A program made the position numbers and the translations under genes. From Desulfovibrio sp. G11 (GTDB lineage: Bacteria; Desulfobacterota; Desulfovibrionia; Desulfovibrionales; Desulfovibrionaceae), in NCBI RefSeq assembly GCF_900243745.1, contig NZ_LT984798.1, positions 1,296,501 through 1,360,500 on the forward strand: a stretch of DNA of 64,000 bases. Direction: 5' to 3'. This document shows, piece after piece, positions 19,201 to 26,726 of the stretch. Numbering within the stretch: position 1 is the stretch's first letter; every line of letters begins with the position of its first letter. The notes under the pieces are model-generated. The model was not told the DNA's origin. It made no database searches and was given only the letters and a program-made list of their open reading frames with translations.

Positions 19201-19765
19201 GACCGATCCGGAATGCTTCAAGGGCAACCGCATGCCGCAGGTGAAGACGCAAGTCGAAATCCTGCAGGGGAAGGTCACTGCCCAGATCGAGGCCGAGATT
19301 GCCAAGGCCAAGGAAAGGGTCGACGCCCTCAAAGGCCGCCTCTGCGGAATGGCTGAATTCAGCGTACTGAACGGTGAGCAGCAGGAGCAGGTCACCCGCC
19401 CGTTTAACGAATTCAACTCAGGCCTTGAGCGTCAGCAACTGATCGCCGTCATTCGCGACACCTTGCGCCGGTTTGAGGAAAGCGACTACCAGCGCCTGCT
19501 TTCGAAGATGACCTCCTGGGCGCAACCGGCACCAACACCCGAGTCTGCGCCGGAACCCGGTCAGCCCGCCCCCTCGGATGAAGGGACAAAACCCACGCCA
19601 CCGGCTAAACCGGAACCACGCATTGAATACGTGCCGAGCCGCTCGTTGAAGGTCTCTTTCGACAAGGCCTGGCTGGCCGACGAGACCGACGTGGAACGCT
19701 ACCTGAAATCCATGCGCGAGGCGCTGCTGGATGAAATCCGCAAAGGGAAAAGGATTCAGATTTGA
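16217..19765 (+). CDS. brxC: BREX-1 ATPase BrxC/PglY
   Basis: A large AAA-type ATPase of 1,182 residues, the usual size for BrxC. Walker A is GFFGSGKSHLLKM (about residues 64-76), Walker B is FFVDEVGQYI (near 260). The C-terminus has a proline-rich linker (PAPTPESAPEPGQPAPSDEG, around 1110) before a short final domain. ATG 16217 follows GAGGG; a GTG lies one codon earlier. It is thought to form an oligomer on DNA working with BrxB, PglX and PglZ. No frameshift seen, so this is the functional type 1 protein, unlike the type 3 fragment upstream. Confidence 0.94.
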   Translation: MTLKTIFNKPVDRPIEGVIKADDEASLRLEIEEYVLTNEVEKRLESFLDAYNNYEGANGVWVSGFFGSGKSHLLKMLALLLENRQIDGASALDLFLPKCGDNEILRGDLKRAVAIPSKSILFNIDQKADVISKTQIDALLAVFVKVFDEMCGYYGKQGHIAQFERDLDSRGLYDKFKSAYESTAGRTWQKGREQALLEAKNIAKAYAQATGGDEASAMGILDKYRSQYRVSIEDFAEQAHAYIERQPPDFRLNFFVDEVGQYIAENIKLMTNLQTIAESMATKCRGRAWVIVTAQEDMGTVVGEMGKQQGNDFSKIQARFANRMKLTSADVAEVIQKRLLTKTEEGVRLLSDIYYAQSNNFKTLFDFADGSQTYRNYQDQDHFIHCYPFIPYQFALFQSAIQNLSQHNAFEGKHSSVGERSMLGVFQQVAIQIGGHEIGQLATFDLMFEGIRTALKSNIQRAIIQAENHLDGPFAIRLLKTLFLVKYVKEFKPTLRNLCVLMLDGFNQDLPALRKKVEEALSLLEQQTYVQRNGELYEYLTDEEKDVEQEIKNTEVESSDIAAELEKIVFDHVIKHRKIRYDENGQDYPFSRKLDDRLHGREYELAIHVISPFHENAENESTLRMQSMGRDELLVLMPADERLVRDMLMYKRTEKYIRQNISITQQEAVKRILTDKGFQNRERYAELQQRAQSLMSKAKLVVAGGDIEIGSEDAQTRVLRGFHELISRTYPNLSMLRGVTYAENDIAKFLKHSQQGLFGNDATSLAESEQELLAFIHSNDRGGVRTTLKNLLEKFERKPYGWYYAAVLCTLAKLCARGKIEVRTDGNLLEEGEIERALRNTHGHGNVVLEPQVEFTASQVRALKEFFEDFFDAPPRSSEAKVLGKETGTALQELIHQLNPLEAQASQYPFLKALTPVIEKLKELTGKPYTWYLTELTRQEDALLNMKESVIDPVRKFMNGPQKDIFDNARKFVQSQEPNFAYIEGDEAAQVVACLTDPECFKGNRMPQVKTQVEILQGKVTAQIEAEIAKAKERVDALKGRLCGMAEFSVLNGEQQEQVTRPFNEFNSGLERQQLIAVIRDTLRRFEESDYQRLLSKMTSWAQPAPTPESAPEPGQPAPSDEGTKPTPPAKPEPRIEYVPSRSLKVSFDKAWLADETDVERYLKSMREALLDEIRKGKRIQI

Positions 19766-19806
19766 TGAACTGCGGAACTCACGAACAGCTCGAAATGTAA
19801 GCGCAA

Positions 19807-19836
19807 AACCATTTTCCCGCCGGCGGGAAAATGGTT
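19807..19836. promoter_or_regulatory. 30-bp perfect palindrome before dinD-like gene
   Basis: Half-site aaccattttcccgcc followed directly by its exact complement, with no spacer. It ends at the ribosome site of the dinD-like gene (ATG 19850). A perfect symmetric site of this length suggests an operator; as RNA it would form a hairpin with no loop, so it is less likely a terminator. It is the only long non-coding interval (84 bp) within the BREX core. Confidence 0.6.
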
Positions 19837-19849
19837 GGAGAGAATACCC

Positions 19850-20710
19850 ATGGATAAGCTCAGCGTTCAAAAGCTACACAACCAATTTGATTCATTGAGC
19901 CACGCAGTGCCCGACAAGAATGTGGAATTCTGGTTTGCCCGGGAACTTCAGGAGCCCCTTGGTTATGCCAAGTGGGAGCGTTTTAAGGATACGATTCAGC
20001 GGGCTATTACTTCATGCGAAACAACGGGGTACGACCCGAACAACCATTTTCGTGGCGTCACGAAAGTAGTCAAACTGGGCAGCGGAGCTGAGCGGGCGAT
20101 AGAGGATTTCATGCTCACTCGCTACGCTTGCTACCTGATCGCCCAAAATGGTGACCCGCGCAAGGAACCCATCGCTTTTGCCCAGAGCTACTTTGCCATT
20201 CAGACCCGCAAGCAAGAGTTGATCGAAGACCGGATGCGCCTACAAGCCCGGCTTGATGCACGGGAACGTCTACGGGAATCGGAAAAGACCCTTTCCCAGA
20301 ATATTTACGAGCGCGGTGTCGATGATGCAGGATTCGGACGCATCCGGTCTAAAGGGGATGCCGCTTTGTTCGGCGGCCATACCACACAAGTGATGAAGGA
20401 CAAATATGGCATCACCAAAACCCGCCCGCTGGCTGACTTTCTACCAACCCTGACCATCGCAGCTAAAAATCTGGCAACGGAAATGACCAACCACAATGTG
20501 CAGCAGGAAGATTTGCAAGGCGAACACGCGATTACCCGTGAGCATGTGCAGAATAATGTCAGTGTGCGCGACATGCTCGGCCAGCGAGGTATCAAACCCG
20601 AGAAGCTTCCACCGGAAGAGGACATCAAGAAGTTGGAGCGGCGGGTAAAATCCGATGAAAAGAAACTTGAAAAACGCTCTGGCCGACTGCCCGAATCGAA
20701 GAGCGAATAA
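19850..20710 (+). CDS. dinD: DNA-damage-inducible protein D (DinD)-like
   Basis: A 286-residue protein matching DinD: N-terminal Bro-N-like antirepressor domain (EFWFARELQEPLGYAKWERFKDTIQRAITSCETTGYDPNNHFRGVTKVVKLGSGAERAIEDFMLTRYACYLIAQNGDP pattern) and the conserved DinD tail (GFGRIRSKGDAALFGGHTTQVMKDKYGI, TRPLADFLPTLTIAAKNLATEMTNHNV). In E. coli DinD is SOS-induced and destabilises RecA filaments. Start ATG 19850 is preferred over the TTG at 19835, because of GGAG at 19837. Its stop overlaps pglX (TAATG), so it is embedded in the BREX operon. A role in controlling BREX or protecting against RecA-based escape is speculation. Confidence 0.85.
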   Translation: MDKLSVQKLHNQFDSLSHAVPDKNVEFWFARELQEPLGYAKWERFKDTIQRAITSCETTGYDPNNHFRGVTKVVKLGSGAERAIEDFMLTRYACYLIAQNGDPRKEPIAFAQSYFAIQTRKQELIEDRMRLQARLDARERLRESEKTLSQNIYERGVDDAGFGRIRSKGDAALFGGHTTQVMKDKYGITKTRPLADFLPTLTIAAKNLATEMTNHNVQQEDLQGEHAITREHVQNNVSVRDMLGQRGIKPEKLPPEEDIKKLERRVKSDEKKLEKRSGRLPESKSE

Positions 20711-23700
20711 TGGAAACACTAAAATTAAAGCGCTTCGCCCAATATGCTCGACGCTCTCTGCTGGAGCAGGTCTCCGGCAAGTTGAAGCTGGTGTTGACGG
20801 CAGAGAGTTCGGCACGCCGTGAGCATGATGCGGCGGTTAAAAAACTGGAAGAAGCAATCCAGAAAACCGATAAGGAACATGTCATTGAGCGGGTGGCCTA
20901 CATCTGGTTCAACCGCTTCTGCGCCCTGCGCTTCATGGACGTGAACCGGTACACCCGCATCGGCGTGGTGTCACCCGCCGAAGGACAGTTCCAGCCGGAG
21001 ATTTTGGCAGAGGCCAAGATGGGCCACATCGATGAAGAAATGGTGCACGACAAGGTTCGGCAGCAGATCTTCGCACTGCTCGACGGCAAGGCGCCCAGCC
21101 GCGACCCGCAGGGCGAGGCTTACCGCCTGCTGGTGGTGGCCGCCTGCAACTTCTGGAACAAGGCGATGCCGTTCCTGTTCCAGCGCATCGATGACTACAC
21201 CCAACTGCTGATGCCGGACGACCTGCTCTCGGGCAACTCCATCCTCGCCTACACCCGCGAGGCGATGACGCCGGATGCCTGCGAAGATGTCGAGGTGATC
21301 GGCTGGCTCTACCAGTTCTACATCTCCGAGAAGAAGGATGAGGTGTTCGACGGCCTGAAGAAGAACAAGAAGATCACGCCCGAGAACATCCCCGCCGCCA
21401 CCCAATTGTTCACACCGCACTGGATCGTCCGCTACTTGGTGGAAAACTCCCTCGGACGCCTGTGGCTGCTCAATCGTCCCGGCTCGAAGCTGATTGAGCA
21501 GATGGACTACTACATCAAACCCGAACAACCCGAGACGGATTTCCTGCGCATCAGCAAGCCGGAACAGATCAATATCTGCGACCCGGCCTGCGGCTCCGGC
21601 CACATGCTCACCTATGCCTTCGACCTGCTCTACGCCATCTACGAGGAGGAAGGGTACGAGCCCGCCGAGATCCCGGAGAAGATCCTCACGAATAACCTCT
21701 ACGGCATCGAGATCGACGAACGCGCCGGGGAGTTGGCCGCCTTTGCCCTCACCATGAAGGCCCGCGCCAAGCAACGCCGGTTCTTCAACAAGGGGGTCAA
21801 GCCGAACATCTGCGTGCTGGAGAACGTCCACTTCGACGGCAATGAGTTGAAGGATTACATGGACTTTGTTGGTCGCGATCTGTTCACCGCGCCGCTGCAA
21901 ACCACCCTGCGCCAGTTCGAAGAGGCCGACAACTTCGGCTCCCTGATCCGCCCGGATGTCACCGATGTGGACGGCATGCTCAGGGTACTGGAGTCGAAGA
22001 ACGTCTCCGGGCAGTTGTTTATCAGCATGACCCATCAGAAGGTTCTGCAAGCCCTGCGGCAGGCCGATTACCTGAGCCCGAAATACCATGTGGTGATTGC
22101 CAATCCGCCGTATATGGGAGGCAAAGGGATGAATGGGCGGCTGGCTGCGTGGGCAAAAGACAATTTCCCAAACAGCAAGTCAGATCTATTTGCCATGTTC
22201 GTCGAGCGTAACCTGGACCTTGCTCAGATGCACGGTGTAGTTGCAATGATAACCATGCAAAGTTGGATGTTCCTGTCATCCTTCGAGGCATTGCGTACGC
22301 GTCTTCTGGGACAGAACACACTGCTATCAATGGCTCACCTAGGCGCAAGGGCTTTCGACAGTATCGGCGGTGAAGTGGTTTCAACCACAGCATTTGTTTT
22401 AGAGAACGCAAACCGGTTGGATTTCAAAGGCAGCTATCTAAGGTTGGTTTCTGGTAATTCCGAAATTGAGAAAAATGATGCCATCCGAGAAGCGGTTAGG
22501 GATCCTGACTGCGGTTGGCTCTTCCGATCCTCCGCCGCAGATTTCAAGAAGATACCCGGCAGTCCGATTGCTTACTGGGTTTCCGATAAAGCAATGGCAA
22601 GCTTTTCATGGGCTAAAAGAGTTGATAACTCGTTTGAGCTGATACAAGGAATGATAACTGGAGATAATGCTAAATACGTAAGATTCTGGTATGAAATTTC
22701 TTCTAGGTATTTCAGTATTTTCTCTCAAGACAAAAATTACTGGGTTCCATACAACAAAGGCGGAGAAGCTCGAAAATGGTATGGCAATCACGATCTAGTT
22801 GTTGACTGGAGGTCTAGGGGAGAAGGCTTCACTCGCAACAGGTCAACCAACTCACATTTATATTTTCGCCCGTATGCTTCATGGAGCTATTTGAACACCG
22901 GGTCTCCCGCAGCTAGATACTATCCGGACGGCTTTCTATGGGATGTTCATGGCTCAGGAGCGTTTCCAAGAAAAATAGGAGATGAGAAAAAACTGGTCGC
23001 CTTACTCTGCTCTAAGGCTGGTGGTTATCTTCTAAATGTCGTCAACCCGACAATGAGCTTCCAGGTTGAGAATATATCAGCGCTTCCATGGGATCTCGAC
23101 AAGTTGTCTCGCCTTGAAAGCAGTAAGCTCCTGCGTACAATTGAACTATCCCAGAATGACTGGAATTCTTATGAAACCTCTTGGGACTTCACCATCCTCC
23201 CACTACTGAATCCCGACTACCGCCAGCCAACCCTGAAGGCGACCTACCAGAAACTCCACGCTCATTTGCAGGAGGTGACGCTGGAGATGCAGCGGCTGGA
23301 GGAAGAGAACAACCGCATCTTCATCGAGGCGTACGGCCTGCAAGATGAGTTGACGCCGGAGGTGCCGCACAATGAAATCACCCTGACCAGCAACCCACAC
23401 TACCGCTACGGCAACGACAAGAGCGAGGACGAGCTGGAGGCGCTGCTGCTGGCCGACACCATGCGCGAGCTTGTCTCCTACGCCGTGGGCTGCATGTTTG
23501 GCCGCTACGCGCTGGACAAGCCGGGGCTGATCCTGGCCAACCAGGGTGAAACCATCGAGGACTACTTAAAGCAGGTTCCAGAGCCCAGCTTTCCGGCCGA
23601 TGACGACAACGTCATCCCCATGCTCGATGACGACTGGTTCACCGACGACATCGCAGAGCGCTTCCGCAAATTTTTGCGCGCGGCCTTTGGCGAGGAGCAC

Positions 23701-24201
23701 TACGAGGCCAACCTCAAGTTCGTCGAAAAGGCGCTGGGCAAGAATGGCAAGGCCCGCGACATCCGCGATTACTTCCTCAAGGATTTCTACAGCGACCATG
23801 TGAAACGCTACAAGAAGCGTCCCATCTACTGGCTGTTCTCCAGCCCTAGGGGCAGCTTCAACGCGCTGATCTACATGCACCGTTACCGCCCGGATACGGT
23901 CAGCGTGGTGCTGAACGACTACCTGCGCGAGTTCCGCACCAAGCTCACCTCGCACAAGAACCACCTGGAGGCGGTCAGCATCAGCGGAAGCGCAAGCCAG
24001 GGCGAGAAGACCAAGGCCCTGAAGGAGATCGAGAAGATCACCAAGATGATCGCCGAGCTGGAAGACTACGAGCGCGAAGTGCTTTACCCGCTGGCCACCG
24101 AACAGGTGGAGATCGACCTCGACGACGGCGTGAAGGTCAACTACCCCAAACTCGGCGCGGCCTTGAAGAAGATCGTCGGCCTGGATGCGAAAGAGGATTA
24201 A
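20710..24201 (+). CDS. pglX: BREX-1 adenine-specific DNA methyltransferase PglX
   Basis: A 1,163-residue N6-adenine methyltransferase that marks host DNA at a non-palindromic site so BREX can tell self from phage. Motif I DPACGSGHMLTYAFD lies near residues 291-305 and catalytic motif IV NPPYMGGKG near 465. The stretch about 22130-23170, downstream of motif IV and covering the target-recognition part, is visibly less GC-rich and uses different codons than either flank, consistent with domain replacement. Start overlaps the dinD stop. Full length for the family. Confidence 0.95.
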   Translation: METLKLKRFAQYARRSLLEQVSGKLKLVLTAESSARREHDAAVKKLEEAIQKTDKEHVIERVAYIWFNRFCALRFMDVNRYTRIGVVSPAEGQFQPEILAEAKMGHIDEEMVHDKVRQQIFALLDGKAPSRDPQGEAYRLLVVAACNFWNKAMPFLFQRIDDYTQLLMPDDLLSGNSILAYTREAMTPDACEDVEVIGWLYQFYISEKKDEVFDGLKKNKKITPENIPAATQLFTPHWIVRYLVENSLGRLWLLNRPGSKLIEQMDYYIKPEQPETDFLRISKPEQINICDPACGSGHMLTYAFDLLYAIYEEEGYEPAEIPEKILTNNLYGIEIDERAGELAAFALTMKARAKQRRFFNKGVKPNICVLENVHFDGNELKDYMDFVGRDLFTAPLQTTLRQFEEADNFGSLIRPDVTDVDGMLRVLESKNVSGQLFISMTHQKVLQALRQADYLSPKYHVVIANPPYMGGKGMNGRLAAWAKDNFPNSKSDLFAMFVERNLDLAQMHGVVAMITMQSWMFLSSFEALRTRLLGQNTLLSMAHLGARAFDSIGGEVVSTTAFVLENANRLDFKGSYLRLVSGNSEIEKNDAIREAVRDPDCGWLFRSSAADFKKIPGSPIAYWVSDKAMASFSWAKRVDNSFELIQGMITGDNAKYVRFWYEISSRYFSIFSQDKNYWVPYNKGGEARKWYGNHDLVVDWRSRGEGFTRNRSTNSHLYFRPYASWSYLNTGSPAARYYPDGFLWDVHGSGAFPRKIGDEKKLVALLCSKAGGYLLNVVNPTMSFQVENISALPWDLDKLSRLESSKLLRTIELSQNDWNSYETSWDFTILPLLNPDYRQPTLKATYQKLHAHLQEVTLEMQRLEEENNRIFIEAYGLQDELTPEVPHNEITLTSNPHYRYGNDKSEDELEALLLADTMRELVSYAVGCMFGRYALDKPGLILANQGETIEDYLKQVPEPSFPADDDNVIPMLDDDWFTDDIAERFRKFLRAAFGEEHYEANLKFVEKALGKNGKARDIRDYFLKDFYSDHVKRYKKRPIYWLFSSPRGSFNALIYMHRYRPDTVSVVLNDYLREFRTKLTSHKNHLEAVSISGSASQGEKTKALKEIEKITKMIAELEDYEREVLYPLATEQVEIDLDDGVKVNYPKLGAALKKIVGLDAKED

Positions 24202-24213
24202 GGAGCGCCATTG

Positions 24214-26712
24214 ATGGAAAACCGCATAGCCCAGGCCTTGACCAAACTCTTTGACCGGCACCGGATCGTCTTCTGGTACGACGCCAAGCAAGAGTTGCGC
24301 GACGACTTTGAGGCGTTGTCGCTTCCCGGCGTAGAGAAGCTGGAACTGATCAACAACGAGTACGGCATTAAGTACAAGCTGCTGCGCGAGCAACCGGAGC
24401 AGAAATTCTTGCTCTACCGTGAAGGCCCTCAGCCCGCCGATCTGGATAACTGGCTGCTGGATGTTCAATTGGCCCACGGCGAGTTCCGCACCGATCAGGT
24501 GGCCATCTGGCTGTCCGAACTGGAGCTCGGCCTGGAGTTCACGGATGTGGTTCAGGCCAATGCGGAGTTCTTCAAGGCTGTCAAGCGTAAGGATGCCCTT
24601 AAAAATTTGCTGAAAGCAGATGACACTGCCGGACAGATTCGCCTGAAAATGCTGGCGGTATGCACTGGCAGCGAACCGCGTATGGATGCGGTGGTAGAAA
24701 ACCTGCTGCAGGAGCTTGCCGACGGTCGGGACGAAAAAATCAAGCTGGTTGGACGGTGCAGTTTAGATGATTTTTTCTGGGAACAGATGATCCGCTACTA
24801 TGGCTACAAGTCCGACGAGCCGGGCATCCGTGACTTCGCCATCGAGTTGTTCAAGTCCTGCTACGCCATGAGCACCAACGGGCAAGTGAAACTGACCGGC
24901 GACGCTATGGTGTTTCTTAAGCGCTGGAAAGACAGCCGTCAATTCGAAGGCGGCTTCGAAACCCTCTCGGGGGAATGCGCCGAGATTCTTGGCATTGAGC
25001 AGGATCTGACCAAGCGGGATTTCCGCGAGTTGATCGATCTGGATTATTTCCGCCTGATCGATCAGAAGATCATCAGCGAACTAGTGCGGGTGGTGTCTAC
25101 CCGTACCGCCCGCAGCGGAGATGTGGCGATCTGGGTTCGCCAGCGGCGACAAGGCCACTGGTACCACGAATACCGGCATCTGTACGAGGCGGTCGATTAC
25201 GCCGCTCAGTTCACCCATGCCCTGGGCGAGGCCAAGCTCGCCATGGACAGCCTGGCCGAGGGCGTGCAGCGCTACAGCCGCTTCTGGTATCAACTCGATC
25301 AGCTCTACCGCAAGTTCACCTACCACGTGCGCATGTCGGGGCAGGCGTCGCTGATGGGCAGCCTGACCGAGCAGATCGAAAACCTCTACTCCAACAACTA
25401 CTTGCTGAAGCTGGGCGACCGCTTCCAGACCTTTGTGGATACGGCATCCAAGTGGGAAGCCTTCCCGGTGCGCAAGCAAAAGGAGTTTTTCGAACACTGG
25501 GTCCGGCCGTTCCTGCGCAAGGACAATAAGGTCTGCGTGATCATCTCCGATGCCATGCGCTACGAGATCGGCGACGAGCTGCTGAGCCTGATCCGCCAGG
25601 AGGACCGCTACAGCGCCGAACTGGAACCGGCGCTGTCGATGCTGCCCAGCTACACCCAGATCGGCATGGCGGCCCTGTTGCCCAACAAAACGTTGGCCAT
25701 TGCCGACAATGAAACCGGCACTGTACTGGTGGATGGGCAAAGTTCCCAGGGGACGGCCAACCGCATCAAGATCCTTGGCCAGGCGATCCGTCAACGGGCT
25801 ACCGCCTGTAAGGCCGATGAGCTGATGGCCATGAAGGGAGACGATTGCCGGGCCCTGGTGCGCGATCATGACGTGATTTACATTTACCACAACCGCATCG
25901 ATGCCACCGGTGATAAGAGGGAATCCGAGGAGCGGGTCTTCGAGGCGGTGGAGGAAACCTTGCAGGAGCTGATTCGCCTGATCAAGAAGCTGACCGGTGC
26001 CAACGCCAGCAACTTGCTGGTGACCTCAGATCATGGCTTCATCTACCAGAACCGCACCATCGATGAGAGCGACTTTTCCGGGGTTGACGCCGAGGGCGAC
26101 AAGATTCTGTTCCGGGATCGCCGCTTCGTGCTCGGCAAGGGGCTTGCTGAAGCATCAAGCCTACGCAAATTCACTCCCGAGCAGCTTGGTCTGGCCGGTG
26201 AGGTAGAAGTGCAGATCCCCAAGTCTATCAACCGCCTGCGCCTGAAGGGCTCCGGCAGCCGCTTTGTGCATGGCGGCGCGTCGCTGCAGGAGGTGGTGAT
26301 CCCGGTGCTTAAAATCAACAAGAAGCGCCAGAGCGATGTCACCGCCGTCGAGGTGGACATCCTGCGCGGAGCCAGCTCGGTGATTACCTCCGGACAACTG
26401 GCGGTGACCATGTACCAGGCCGGGCCGGTGACGGACAAGATACAGCCGCGTGTGCTGCGGGCTGGCATCTACACCGAGGCGGGCGACCTGATCTCCGACA
26501 GCCACGACCTGACCTTCGACCTGAGCTCGGACAACCCCCGGGAGCGGGAGCTGCAGGTGCGCTTCGTGCTCACCCGTAAGGCCGACGAGGCGAACGGCCA
26601 GGAGGTCATTCTACGGCTGGAGGAAAAGCACGCCGGGACTTCACATTACAAGGAATACAAATCGCTTCGGTATTTGATGCGGCGCTCATTTACCAGCGAC
26701 TTCGACTTTTAA
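24214..26712 (+). CDS. pglZ: BREX-1 alkaline phosphatase-type protein PglZ
   Basis: An 832-residue PglZ of the type 1 (type A) kind. The alkaline-phosphatase-like core is visible: IISDAMRYEIGDELL (metal-binding aspartate, about residue 449), then LLVTSDHGFIYQNR (DHG, about 603-612), then a C-terminal beta-rich domain. PglZ is a core BREX component and has been reported as a metal-dependent nuclease/phosphodiesterase in some systems. ATG 24214 with aggag at 24201 is chosen over the TTG one codon upstream. Twelve bases separate it from pglX. Confidence 0.95.
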   Translation: MENRIAQALTKLFDRHRIVFWYDAKQELRDDFEALSLPGVEKLELINNEYGIKYKLLREQPEQKFLLYREGPQPADLDNWLLDVQLAHGEFRTDQVAIWLSELELGLEFTDVVQANAEFFKAVKRKDALKNLLKADDTAGQIRLKMLAVCTGSEPRMDAVVENLLQELADGRDEKIKLVGRCSLDDFFWEQMIRYYGYKSDEPGIRDFAIELFKSCYAMSTNGQVKLTGDAMVFLKRWKDSRQFEGGFETLSGECAEILGIEQDLTKRDFRELIDLDYFRLIDQKIISELVRVVSTRTARSGDVAIWVRQRRQGHWYHEYRHLYEAVDYAAQFTHALGEAKLAMDSLAEGVQRYSRFWYQLDQLYRKFTYHVRMSGQASLMGSLTEQIENLYSNNYLLKLGDRFQTFVDTASKWEAFPVRKQKEFFEHWVRPFLRKDNKVCVIISDAMRYEIGDELLSLIRQEDRYSAELEPALSMLPSYTQIGMAALLPNKTLAIADNETGTVLVDGQSSQGTANRIKILGQAIRQRATACKADELMAMKGDDCRALVRDHDVIYIYHNRIDATGDKRESEERVFEAVEETLQELIRLIKKLTGANASNLLVTSDHGFIYQNRTIDESDFSGVDAEGDKILFRDRRFVLGKGLAEASSLRKFTPEQLGLAGEVEVQIPKSINRLRLKGSGSRFVHGGASLQEVVIPVLKINKKRQSDVTAVEVDILRGASSVITSGQLAVTMYQAGPVTDKIQPRVLRAGIYTEAGDLISDSHDLTFDLSSDNPRERELQVRFVLTRKADEANGQEVILRLEEKHAGTSHYKEYKSLRYLMRRSFTSDFDF

Positions 26713-26726
26713 AGGATGGGTGACCG

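Noticed and set aside
19807..19836. Palindrome as a rho-independent terminator of brxC
   Set aside because: There is no T-run behind it and no loop in the stem; an operator fits better.
21000..22089. Long open frame on the minus strand (372 codons) inside pglX
   Set aside because: It is antisense to the conserved methyltransferase region, has leucine/valine/glycine-rich composition typical of a shadow of GC-rich coding DNA, and no ribosome site.
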